A stretch of DNA of 64,000 nucleotides from CAZDBA01 sp965224765. Lineage in GTDB: Bacteria > Planctomycetota > Planctomycetia > Pirellulales > Pirellulaceae. The notes beneath the pieces are model-generated. The model was given only the letters and a program-made list of their open reading frames with translations, was not told where the DNA came from and did no database searches. The position numbers were made by a program, and so were the translations under genes. This document shows, piece after piece, positions 26,470 through 34,556 of the stretch; positions within the stretch are counted from its first letter, which is position 1, and each line of letters begins with the position of its first letter. The stretch spans positions 186,001 through 250,000 of the forward strand of contig CBDDAC010000012.1 in NCBI GenBank assembly GCA_965224765.1, in the 5' to 3' direction.

Positions 26470-27423
26470 ATGCCCTCAAAAATTGAAATTCTTGCTGATC
26501 AGTCTCAAGTTGTTCGTGGGCAGAAAAATCCCGTTCGTGTCCTCGTTCACTTCGACAAGCCTACGAAGGTTCGTGGGATCCGGGCTTTGGTTCATGGAGC
26601 TGAACGTACGGAGGCGAACTATACGACCACCAGTACCGATAGCAAAGGCCGAACAACAACCACGACTCACACTGCCGTTGAGCATGTCGATATTTTTAAA
26701 GAGCAATTGTTACTTCAAGGAGAAGAGCGGTTAGGATTCTTTTCACGAATTGGGGACTCTCTGGCCACCTGGGTGGGAGGGGGGAAGCACGAGGTCTTCG
26801 GCCCGGGCAAGGAGGAATTCACAATCGATGTTGACATACCTGCCAATGCGCCCGCATCATTCAAGGGAAAGAAGTGCTCTGTGTTTTACAAGGTCGATGC
26901 AAGCGTCGATCTCCCGATCAAGATCGATTGGTGTGAATCGCTTTCGCTGGACTTGCCAACGGAGAAACTAGCACTTTCTGAAACTTCGCCTGTCCATGTT
27001 GTGTTTCCAGACGAATCGGGACGTTCTTTTTGGGACAAAACGTTTGGCAAACCCGTAAAACTAAACTTGGCGATTGATCGCGATACACTAACTACGGGTG
27101 AATCAGCGCTGGCGATGTTGACGATCGAGTCGCCTGAACCCCTGCAAATCAAAAAAATTGAGGCTCACTTGATTGGGACCGAGTCCAGTCGTGCCAGCGG
27201 TCACGCCGACAGTCATTCATATCGAGTCTCACTTGGCGAAATTGAATCGCCAGGGGTCATTGCGGAAGAGTCGGTCCATGAATTTGATATCACAATTCCT
27301 GAACTTGAAGCTCCTGTATCTCGAAAGGGTGTCAATTTTGAAGTTCAATGGTCTATTGAAGTTCAACTGTATATTCCCTGGGCCAAGGATCCGATCATTA
27401 AGGTCCCCATCAATATCGTTTAG
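26470..27423 (+). CDS. Arrestin-like (Spo0M/sporulation-control-type) domain protein
   Basis: The protein has 317 residues from the ATG at 26470, or 329 if the in-frame ATG at 26434 is used. The first has GGCGGA upstream and better matches a strand beginning SKIEILADQSQVVRGQKNPV. The body is two beta-sandwich domains with motifs of arrestin-N-like proteins, such as VRVLVHFDKPTKVRGIRALV and PGKEEFTIDVDIPANAPASF near residue 120. KVPINIV ends the second domain. There is no signal peptide. The Spo0M-like arrestin fold is known in bacteria, but a partner cannot be named here. Confidence 0.7.
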   Translation: MPSKIEILADQSQVVRGQKNPVRVLVHFDKPTKVRGIRALVHGAERTEANYTTTSTDSKGRTTTTTHTAVEHVDIFKEQLLLQGEERLGFFSRIGDSLATWVGGGKHEVFGPGKEEFTIDVDIPANAPASFKGKKCSVFYKVDASVDLPIKIDWCESLSLDLPTEKLALSETSPVHVVFPDESGRSFWDKTFGKPVKLNLAIDRDTLTTGESALAMLTIESPEPLQIKKIEAHLIGTESSRASGHADSHSYRVSLGEIESPGVIAEESVHEFDITIPELEAPVSRKGVNFEVQWSIEVQLYIPWAKDPIIKVPINIV

Positions 27424-27460
27424 GAAACCAATAGAGTTTGGCAATCAGCATCCACAGTGA

Positions 27461-28048
27461 TCAATTGGGATTTGCCATTATCGATGGCGGTTTTTCGCTA
27501 AACATATGCAGCAAATCGCTGACGATATTTCCCGTAAGTCCCCATATCATTCGATGTTGATACTCATAAAAACGAATGGTCCTGGTCACTTGCTCGATGG
27601 TTCTCGTTTCTGTGCGTGGGGTGATCGATGCCAACGAACGCAAGGGGACCGTGAAAACTTCGTCGACTTCGTCCCGGTTGATGTTGAAATCTTGCGGCCA
27701 ATTCAGAATGGCAACGACGGGTGTCACAACGAATTTGGCTGGTGAGGGGTGAGCGTGCAAACGGCCCAGAATTCGACTCACCTCCAGTCCAACTTCTTCG
27801 TGAAGTTCCCGAATCGCAGCTTGTTCGAGAGTCTCTCCCTGATCGACTTTTCCTCCCGGAAAAGCAATCTGTCCGGCGTGATTGGCAAGTTGTTTTGAGC
27901 GGACGGTAAACAGAATTTCCCAGCCTTCACTCGCATAGAGCAACGGTACCACAACCGCCGCAGGACGAAAGCCTTTGATTTCTAATGCGTCCGGAGGCAA
28001 TGACGCAATCTGTTTGCGCAACAGCTCAATTGCAGGAGACGAATTCAC
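27461..28048 (-). CDS. Nudix hydrolase, probable CoA pyrophosphatase
   Basis: This is a 195-residue protein from a GTG start. It carries the Nudix box: GKVDQGETLEQAAIRELHEE followed by VGLEV, positions ~78-102. Just before it, the NUDT7/YeaB-type motif VRSKQLANHAGQIAFPGG distinguishes CoA pyrophosphatases, which cut coenzyme A to 4'-phosphopantetheine and 3',5'-ADP. The gene lies 9 bp downstream of panB, which acts in the route to CoA, so the pair suggests control of CoA level. Confidence 0.88.
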   Translation of the reverse strand: MNSSPAIELLRKQIASLPPDALEIKGFRPAAVVVPLLYASEGWEILFTVRSKQLANHAGQIAFPGGKVDQGETLEQAAIRELHEEVGLEVSRILGRLHAHPSPAKFVVTPVVAILNWPQDFNINRDEVDEVFTVPLRSLASITPRTETRTIEQVTRTIRFYEYQHRMIWGLTGNIVSDLLHMFSEKPPSIMANPN

Positions 28049-28057
28049 TGTGGGTGC

Positions 28058-28858
28058 CTACTTGAACGAGTGACGATCATCGGGAAACGTCTTGTCGCGT
28101 ACTTCATTGCACCACGTCTTAATTGCAATCGTAATTTCTTTGTTCAAATTTGCATAGGCTTTGACGAATGAAGGAACGTATCCAGATGTCATTCCAAGCA
28201 GATCGTTGATGACAAGCACTTGTCCATCACAATCGGGTCCAGCACCGATTCCAATCGTTGGGATTTGTACTTTCTCGGTGATCGCTTTGGCTACGTCCGC
28301 AGGGGTGCATTCGACGACCATGCCAAATGCGCCAGCTTGTTCCGCAGCAACGGCATCTTTAAGAAGCTGGTCCAGATCTCGTTGAATTCGATATCCACCC
28401 ATTGCGTGGACGCTTTGGGGGCGAAGTCCAACATGAGCCATGACGGGAATGCCGGCAGTAACCAAGGCCGAGATGACATCAGCCTGATCGGCGCCACCTT
28501 CCAGTTTGACGGCCTGCGCACGCGTTTCTTTTAAGATTCGGCCAGCGCTGGCAACTGTTTGGTAGACTCCCAGATGATTTGTGGGAAAGGGCAAGTCGAC
28601 GACTACCATGGCCTTTTGGGTTGCGCGCCCAACCATTTCAGCATGGTAAATCATTTCATCCAGGGTCACCGGTAAGGTGTTGTCGTGCCCCTGAATCACC
28701 ATTGCCATGGAGTCTCCGACCAAGATCACGTCGGCTCCCGCTTCGTCAACCAGTTTGGCCATCGTGTAATCGTAAGCCGTTAACATGGTGATAAGTTCAC
28801 CATCTCGTTTCATCTTGATTAACTTGGGGACGTTAATCCGTGTTTTTTTCTGGCCCAT
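28058..28858 (-). CDS. panB: 3-methyl-2-oxobutanoate hydroxymethyltransferase PanB
   Basis: This is a 266-residue protein of normal PanB length. It has MLTAYDYTMAKLVDEAGADV near residue 23, VILVGDSMAMVIQGHDNTLP with the metal-binding Asp near 45-60, VKLEGGADQADVISAL near 113, AHVGLRPQSVHAMGGYRIQ near 138 and IPTIGIGAGPDCDGQVLVIN near 205. PanB transfers a hydroxymethyl group from methylenetetrahydrofolate to ketoisovalerate to give ketopantoate, the first step to pantothenate and CoA. The Nudix gene follows on the same strand. panC and panD are not in the window. Confidence 0.96.
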   Translation of the reverse strand: MGQKKTRINVPKLIKMKRDGELITMLTAYDYTMAKLVDEAGADVILVGDSMAMVIQGHDNTLPVTLDEMIYHAEMVGRATQKAMVVVDLPFPTNHLGVYQTVASAGRILKETRAQAVKLEGGADQADVISALVTAGIPVMAHVGLRPQSVHAMGGYRIQRDLDQLLKDAVAAEQAGAFGMVVECTPADVAKAITEKVQIPTIGIGAGPDCDGQVLVINDLLGMTSGYVPSFVKAYANLNKEITIAIKTWCNEVRDKTFPDDRHSFK

Positions 28859-29051
28859 AAAGCTTCTTTTTGCCTCGTGAATCGTTTCTCTGATTGTCTC
28901 AGTATTTTGAGAAACGGCAACGGCTAACTGCTCACGGGAAGTTCATTGGCCCATGTTCGTATTCACGGAGGACGAAAAAGGCCCAATGAAATCGGGAGGT
29001 TGCCGTTGTTGGGCAACCTGAAAGCGAAAGGTGGTAGGATCTCCGAAACCT

Positions 29052-30074
29052 TCACTTTTCGGATGGGTCGCCAGAACTCGCCTCATCGACGACTTGTTCG
29101 GAAATCCATTCAAGTGTGGGGGCTCCTGCTACGTCTTTCGCGACGAGTGTTGGCTGGACGTAGCGCATGGGGTCACGATTTCCTGGCATCCTGAACTTGT
29201 CTCCCTTTTGCAAGATCGGGCGGACCTCTTGCATTGTGCCGAATGCATAGGTTCCCGCGGCTTGGCAAGGAATCCAGTGCCCATTTCCTTCGGCATCTTC
29301 CATGTAAAACTCAGGATAGGTGTGTCCAGGGATCCAGACGGCACGCGCCGGGATTTTCTTGATTCGGCAAATTGCGATAAACAACGATGAAAGCTCTTCA
29401 CAATCTCCGTGTCCAGACTCCAAGGCGTCCATGCAACTGTGAATTTGCGTGTCGAACTTGTACTGGACATTTTCACGAACCCACTGGTAGATCTGCTCGA
29501 CTTTCTCCCAATCGGTTGCCTCGTCACCAATCTCGATTGAAGCGGCAGCAGCTTTCACAGCGCGGTGTTTGCTTTCGATAAACGGGCTGGGTTGAAGATA
29601 CTTTCGCAGCGATGAGGGCACTTTCTTTGCCAACCGAAATTGAGCGGGGTCTGCCGGAGCGACAATGCCTGACTTGGTGACCCGGAACGTTACTGTCGCT
29701 TCAGCGACAGCGCCGTCGGGTAACTGATTGATTTTGACGATCATCTGGTTGACCTCTTTCGTCAACCGTTTGACTGACATCCGATTTACGTGGTCACTAT
29801 GGTCCTGACGGATTTCGACGACCGTTTGCTCTGGCCATTCGATAGGAATCGGGAACGTTGCGGTAATGCCTCTTGCCGCTCCATTGGCCGTAATACGAAT
29901 GCCAAACTTCCAAACGCTTTCACCGTTTTGCCCTTCTTGTTGAACTCCCAGCGTCGCCATCAGGCGTTCGTGCTCGGCAGAGGCCTGCTTTTCGCTTTCT
30001 TGTCCCGGCAAGGTATGGGAAAGGAATAGGGTCAGCCCAATTAGCAGCAATGATTCGATATTGAACCGGTTCAT
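29052..30074 (-). CDS. Exported transglutaminase-like protein, catalytic residues present
   Basis: This is a 340-residue protein with a signal peptide (IESLLLIGLTLFLSHTLPGQ). A beta-rich N-terminal domain is followed by the transglutaminase core from about residue 185. DWEKVEQIYQWVRENVQYKF, the catalytic Cys in GHGDCEELSSLFIA near 232, then IPARAVWIPGHTYPEFYMED with the His near 259, and a following Asp complete the triad. HWIPCQAAGTYAFG ends the core. The C-terminal part has ILQKGDKFRMPGNRDP. Such bacterial enzymes are usually cysteine proteases or amidases. A paralogue lies 106 bp upstream. Confidence 0.88.
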   Translation of the reverse strand: MNRFNIESLLLIGLTLFLSHTLPGQESEKQASAEHERLMATLGVQQEGQNGESVWKFGIRITANGAARGITATFPIPIEWPEQTVVEIRQDHSDHVNRMSVKRLTKEVNQMIVKINQLPDGAVAEATVTFRVTKSGIVAPADPAQFRLAKKVPSSLRKYLQPSPFIESKHRAVKAAAASIEIGDEATDWEKVEQIYQWVRENVQYKFDTQIHSCMDALESGHGDCEELSSLFIAICRIKKIPARAVWIPGHTYPEFYMEDAEGNGHWIPCQAAGTYAFGTMQEVRPILQKGDKFRMPGNRDPMRYVQPTLVAKDVAGAPTLEWISEQVVDEASSGDPSEK

Positions 30075-30180
30075 ACTTTATCCAGTTTATTCACGTGTAA
30101 ATTGCAGCTACAGATGGAACTATTTGTATTTAATTAAGCGATCCGCAATAGGAAATTTTGGCAAGGATTTCGGTTTGCTT

Positions 30181-31170
30181 TCAATTGTTTGCCGGAAGTA
30201 GCTCTCGAATGAACTCAACGTTTGGTTTCGATGTCCCTTTGACAATGGCGAACTCAGCGACAAACTTTTCGGGGTTTTCCTTTTCAGGGACTTTGATATT
30301 GTCTCCCTTTTGCAGAATGACACGAGGTTGGGACATTGCCCCAAACTCTCGAAAGCCTGCCAGTTGGCAAGGATACCAGTGACCGTAGCGATCTTCGTTC
30401 ACCAGATAGAATTCCGCGAATTGATTTCCTTCAACCCAAACCATGCGGGCTGGGATTTTCAGGATGCGACACATACCAACAAACAACGCCACTTTGTCTT
30501 CGCTATTGCCAATGCCATTTCGGAAAACACTCATGGTGTCCTCCGATTCGATTTCGTCGTTTTGTTCGATGTTGTCTCGGACCCAATCGTAAATAGCCTG
30601 GACCTTTGCCCAATCTGTTTCAGCATCCGCAATGGCATTCTTGGCTGCTTTTAACAATTTGCGGTTTCGAAACGAAATTTGCGGACTGACTCCAAGGTAC
30701 GGGCGGATTGCCTTGGGGACGTTTTTGGGAATCCTGAGTGAGTCAGTTTCCTCCGGTGCATTCACCTGATGAGTTTCGACTTCGTAGATCTGAGTGAGTT
30801 CGATGACTTCACCAGGTTGAACGCTGGGCATCAAAGCAATCATTTGTCGGACGCCTTCATCCAAAGTTCGATACTTGATGACGGCGACTTCGCTTGGAAC
30901 CGTTTCGTCGTCCAGCCGAACCGTTTGTTCTGGCCAGTCCGTTGGGATGGGAATGGTGATAATCATGTTCTTGCAGCGGCTGGTCCCACCGGTAACTCGC
31001 ACACCTACTTTCCATCGATTGCGAACCGGGTTTGAAATGGAGGGTGCTGATGGGTCGACATCGCCGTTTGCGACTTCGGGTGACCGTCGACGTTGTGCCA
31101 TCACGTCATCAATCGTGATGGTCGTTGCCATGCCAATAATCAAAAGCAGCAGAAGTGTTCGGACAGACAT
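30181..31170 (-). CDS. Exported transglutaminase-like paralogue without catalytic residues
   Basis: This is a 329-residue protein (ATG at 31170, signal peptide SVRTLLLLLIIGMATTITI). It aligns along its length with the neighbour at 29052-30074: TDWAKVQAIYDWVRDNIEQN, IPARMVWVEGNQFAEFYLVN, YGHWYPCQLAGFREFGAM and ILQKGDNIKVPEKENPE. In the core, the position of the catalytic Cys is Ser (GIGNSEDKVALFV) and the catalytic His is replaced (GNQFAEFY against GHTYPEFY). It should therefore be inactive as a thiol enzyme and may bind or regulate. The frame is undamaged, so it appears to be kept under selection. Confidence 0.82.
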   Translation of the reverse strand: MSVRTLLLLLIIGMATTITIDDVMAQRRRSPEVANGDVDPSAPSISNPVRNRWKVGVRVTGGTSRCKNMIITIPIPTDWPEQTVRLDDETVPSEVAVIKYRTLDEGVRQMIALMPSVQPGEVIELTQIYEVETHQVNAPEETDSLRIPKNVPKAIRPYLGVSPQISFRNRKLLKAAKNAIADAETDWAKVQAIYDWVRDNIEQNDEIESEDTMSVFRNGIGNSEDKVALFVGMCRILKIPARMVWVEGNQFAEFYLVNEDRYGHWYPCQLAGFREFGAMSQPRVILQKGDNIKVPEKENPEKFVAEFAIVKGTSKPNVEFIRELLPANN

Positions 31171-31357
31171 AGGGGTTCTCAATGCAGAACAAGTTCAAAG
31201 CGGGTTTGAATATTGTAGCTCGCAGATTTTGGCATAGAAAAGCAAATAGTCGCCATATGCGATGATTAACGATTTTCTTGTACCCTATAAAACCAAACGA
31301 CGAAAACCCAAGTGAGTTTTCGCCGCTGGAACCGGGAATTGTTTTTTTGGGGCGGAT

Positions 31358-31747
31358 CTAGAACCCAATGTTGGGCTGTGGTGTTGGGCCGCCATTGGGT
31401 GGGTTCAAGCCATTTTGAAAAATCTGTTGTCCCGGTTGGATCCCATACCCTTGTGTTGTTGGATCACCATTTGAATAGTAAGGCTGCCCCCGGGGTCCCG
31501 TCTCAATGATTGGGCCAGAGATGGCTGCTTGTCCTGGTGCAGACTGAATAATCGGATTGGGAATTGCTGAGTTGGTACCACACCCAGTCGTGCATGCTCC
31601 CAATGCTCCGGTTCCCGAAATTGCATGAAATGGAGGTTGGCATGTGTTACAAGGCGCCCCACGTAACCAATTGCGAATCGGTCCGTTTGCACAACCAACG
31701 GTTGAAAACAGGATCAGGGCAGCAGCAAGATAGATTAGTTTTTTCAT
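31358..31747 (-). CDS. Small lipoprotein, Pro/Gly/Gln-rich
   Basis: This is a 129-residue protein. MKKLIYLAAALILFSTVGCA is a signal peptide ending in a lipobox-like TVGC, so Cys19 would be lipidated. The mature chain has APCNTCQPPF and GACTTGCGT Cys pairs and then an unstructured Pro/Gly/Gln/Asn-rich tail. Comparable small lipoproteins are common in planctomycetes with no known role. The window gives no operon partner. Confidence 0.65.
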   Translation of the reverse strand: MKKLIYLAAALILFSTVGCANGPIRNWLRGAPCNTCQPPFHAISGTGALGACTTGCGTNSAIPNPIIQSAPGQAAISGPIIETGPRGQPYYSNGDPTTQGYGIQPGQQIFQNGLNPPNGGPTPQPNIGF

Positions 31748-32077
31748 ATCAGTATCTCTTTTTCAAATTCCTTTTTTTGCAATTTCAATCGAGAGGCGTT
31801 GTATTGAGTTGCAAACCGAATCGTATTGGTGTTTGAATCGCATCAGCACGCAATTCAAATCGAACGGGCGACTCTGGTCCTTTGGTGAGTCAAGCAAACG
31901 TACATCACGTTCAATGATGTGCAAGTTCATCATGATTTTTTTTGGGAACATTTAGAAAAAAATGGCCGACTGTAGAAACGGTGTCTTATCTTGTTGTATG
32001 GAAAGGCGCGATCAACAGTGAGTCGTTGCTTTTGATTGATCGTAGCGATTGTATGACCCCAAGTAGTTCGAAACGCC
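31748..32077. other. Intergenic region, nothing recognised
   Basis: This 330-bp AT-rich divergent region lies between the lipoprotein and hydrolase genes. It presumably holds promoters for both strands, but I can point to no clear motif. Confidence 0.4.
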
Positions 32078-33199
32078 ATGACCCTGCTGCAAGAAACTAG
32101 GAAGCGAGTTACTTCTTGGACTGTCGTAAGCGTTTTTTGCGCTACGCTGTTTTTTGGGCATTCGACTTGGGCACAGGTGAACTCGATTGCGGACGGACTG
32201 CAATCGCTTCGACCGAATTTTCTGATCACGAATGAACTGAATTGCCGTGCCATGGACGCGACCATTCAAACCCGTGTACGACCTTGTGATCAAGTCTGGC
32301 TGGTTTCCAGTAGAAGTATTCCTGGTTATTCACTTGATTGTTCCTGTTTAAACGCCGTTCAATTTATTGACGGCGAGTGGCAGGGCTCTTCGGTTGAATC
32401 CTTTCAGGCGGAGCATGCGGGGAATCAGGACCGTCAGACGGTTGTCTATGTTCATGGAAATCTGACGGACTTTAACTGGTCGATTATTCGCGGACTTAAG
32501 GTTTATGAGAACATGATCGGAAGTCGGCAAGACGCTCCACCGGTACGTTTTGTTATCTGGTCCTGGCCGTCGGAACGTCAAACGGTTCCCATTCGCGATG
32601 CATTACTGAAAAGCCGTAATGCCGTTTGCGTCGGCTATACACTTCGATCATTTCTGGATTCGCTCGAAGGCGCCTCCCCTGCCCTGATTGGTTACAGTTT
32701 TGGTGGTCAGGTGGTCATGTCAGCGTTGCAGTCGCCCTACCATGGTGATGGGCGTGGTCAGTTTCATGTGAGTTTGATCGCACCCGCATTTGATCGAGAT
32801 TTTGTGCACTGTGAAATTGACTCTTGCAAAGTTCTATCCAATACAGCAATCATCGAAGCCTACGTCGATTCCAAAGATCGTGTCATTCGTGCTCATGGAC
32901 AACTTTGCCGAAAAAAGTATCGCTGGTCTAACAAATGTGACCATCTGGTTTCCTCAAAGCTTGACGGTTGTTGTGAAATTTTGTCTGAGGTTGATATTAC
33001 GAATTGCCAGCCGAAACACTCAATTATTCTCTACAGCCAAGATGCCACGATTGTTGGCGGATTCAACCGTCAATTAAGGAACTATGTCAATTCCCGTAAG
33101 GAAACGGTTGTCGATTTTCTCCGCGTAGCTCCCCCTAAACTGGATTTGCCAGGCACGTCAATGACGAATGAGTCAGTGATCGTGCCGCCTCGCGAATAG
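32078..33199 (+). CDS. Exported alpha/beta-hydrolase-like protein
   Basis: This is a 373-residue protein with an N-terminal export signal (SWTVVSVFCATLFFGHSTWA). The fold is suggested by the oxyanion motif TVVYVHGNLTDFNWSIIRG near residue 120, the nucleophile elbow ALIGYSFGGQVVMSALQS with Ser near 209, and an Asp in IIEAYVDSKDRVIRAHG. YFVIWSWPSER-like spacing (FVIWSWPSERQTVPIRD) resembles DUF900-type hydrolases. The C-terminal part is Cys-rich (CRKKYRWSNKCDH, KLDGCCEIL). Function and substrate are unknown. Confidence 0.72.
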   Translation: MTLLQETRKRVTSWTVVSVFCATLFFGHSTWAQVNSIADGLQSLRPNFLITNELNCRAMDATIQTRVRPCDQVWLVSSRSIPGYSLDCSCLNAVQFIDGEWQGSSVESFQAEHAGNQDRQTVVYVHGNLTDFNWSIIRGLKVYENMIGSRQDAPPVRFVIWSWPSERQTVPIRDALLKSRNAVCVGYTLRSFLDSLEGASPALIGYSFGGQVVMSALQSPYHGDGRGQFHVSLIAPAFDRDFVHCEIDSCKVLSNTAIIEAYVDSKDRVIRAHGQLCRKKYRWSNKCDHLVSSKLDGCCEILSEVDITNCQPKHSIILYSQDATIVGGFNRQLRNYVNSRKETVVDFLRVAPPKLDLPGTSMTNESVIVPPRE

Positions 33200-33251
33200 G
33201 TGCAGCGCCCCAGAGGTACCGTGTCCTTTTGCCATCCGAAGATTCATCAAT

Positions 33252-33312
33252 GGAAACCCGACGCGTGAGCGAGCAACGGTCAGGTTCGTCCTCGCTCACG
33301 CGTCGGGTTTTC
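33252..33312. repeat. Intergenic palindromic repeat, family B
   Basis: GGAAACCCGACGCGTGAGCGA and TCGCTCACGCGTCGGGTTTT form a long inverted repeat around a short centre. It is the second copy of the element at 20609-20669 and again follows a plus-strand gene, so it may serve as a transcription terminator. Confidence 0.75.
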
Positions 33313-33485
33313 ATAGAGCTTGGCGCCTAAGCCAAGCGACTTGTCTCGAAAAAATCACAATCTCGGAGTAAGCCTGGCCCATGCACGGCAGCACGTCCTC
33401 ATGCTCAGATGTCGATTTTCTGACTTGTACCTCCGCTTGATTCGCTTATGATTGGCAGCTTTGCCCGCTCAAGCGACTTCGCGAT

Positions 33486-34451
33486 ATGTATCTGACTCTA
33501 ATTGTTTATTGCTGTATCATCGCGATCGCCTCTGCCCTTGGTGGTTCGCTTCCGACGATCATCAGGTTGACTCATCGTCGCATTCAGCTGACGCTAAGTT
33601 TGGTGGCGGGTGTTATGCTGGGAGTGGCATTTTTGCATTTGCTCCCCCATGCGATCCGGATTCTTGACCAACCTGAGCTGGTTTTCTACGTATGTCTGGG
33701 TGGATTGTTGTTCATGTTTTTCATGATTCGGACCTTTCATTTTCATCAACACGACTTGGCGTTTGAGGATCAGCATAGTCATTCAAAAAAGGATCTATGC
33801 TCAGACGAAAAGCACCACGTCCATTGCGAGGAACATTCTGGAGCGATGGATCTTAGCTGGGCTGGATTGTGTTTTGGATTGGCGATTCACACACTGATCG
33901 ATGGGATCGCATTGGCCGCAGCCTGCCAAAGTGAGGCTCCCAATATCTACCGGTTTGCCGGATTGGGGATTTTTCTTGCCATCCTGCTGCACAAGCCTTT
34001 GGATGCCCTTTCCATTACTTCGCTTATGGCGGCGCGTGGTTGGCCGCCGGCCAAACAGATGACGGTCAATTTGGTCTTCGCGTTGATGTGTCCATTGGGG
34101 GCAATGGTGTTTGCCGTTGGATTGGATCAATTTGTTGAGTTGCGGGAGTATGTCTTGGGAATCGCTTTGGCTTTTTCTGCAGGCGTCTTCCTGTGCATTT
34201 CACTCGGTGACCTTTTGCCTGAAGTGCATTTTCACTCGCATGATCGGATTCAGCTTTCGGTCATGTTGTTTTTGGGTGTGTTGATCGCTCTGGCGATTGA
34301 GATGCTGCCTGGCCATAAACATACTTCACTCGATACGCTTCGAGTTGACGCTGCACAGCAAGTGGCTTCGCTTGATCCACAACGCGCCGATGGTGCAGTG
34401 CAATGTCGGGTTGGTGGTCGATTGGAATCTTGCGGATCCGACAGCTTTTGA
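33486..34451 (+). CDS. ZIP-family divalent metal transporter
   Basis: This is a 321-residue membrane protein with eight predicted helices. AGVMLGVAFLHLLPHAIRIL ends helix 2. The loop between helices 3 and 4 is His-rich (FHFHQHD, HSHSKKD, HHVHCEEH). GLAIHTLIDGIALAAACQS and GIFLAILLHKPLDALSITSL are the helix 4 and 5 metal-binding signatures of ZIP proteins, with the His-Pro pair HKP. The protein should bring Zn or Fe into the cytoplasm. No Zur-like box was recognised. Confidence 0.9.
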   Translation: MYLTLIVYCCIIAIASALGGSLPTIIRLTHRRIQLTLSLVAGVMLGVAFLHLLPHAIRILDQPELVFYVCLGGLLFMFFMIRTFHFHQHDLAFEDQHSHSKKDLCSDEKHHVHCEEHSGAMDLSWAGLCFGLAIHTLIDGIALAAACQSEAPNIYRFAGLGIFLAILLHKPLDALSITSLMAARGWPPAKQMTVNLVFALMCPLGAMVFAVGLDQFVELREYVLGIALAFSAGVFLCISLGDLLPEVHFHSHDRIQLSVMLFLGVLIALAIEMLPGHKHTSLDTLRVDAAQQVASLDPQRADGAVQCRVGGRLESCGSDSF

Positions 34452-34556
34452 TGACCGGCATGGATGACTAGCCCGCGTTTCGTGCATGTTTGCGACTCAT
34501 CTTGTTCACGCTTGGATCACAGCGAACTGATGCTTTCGATTGTTTTGAAACTTGCC

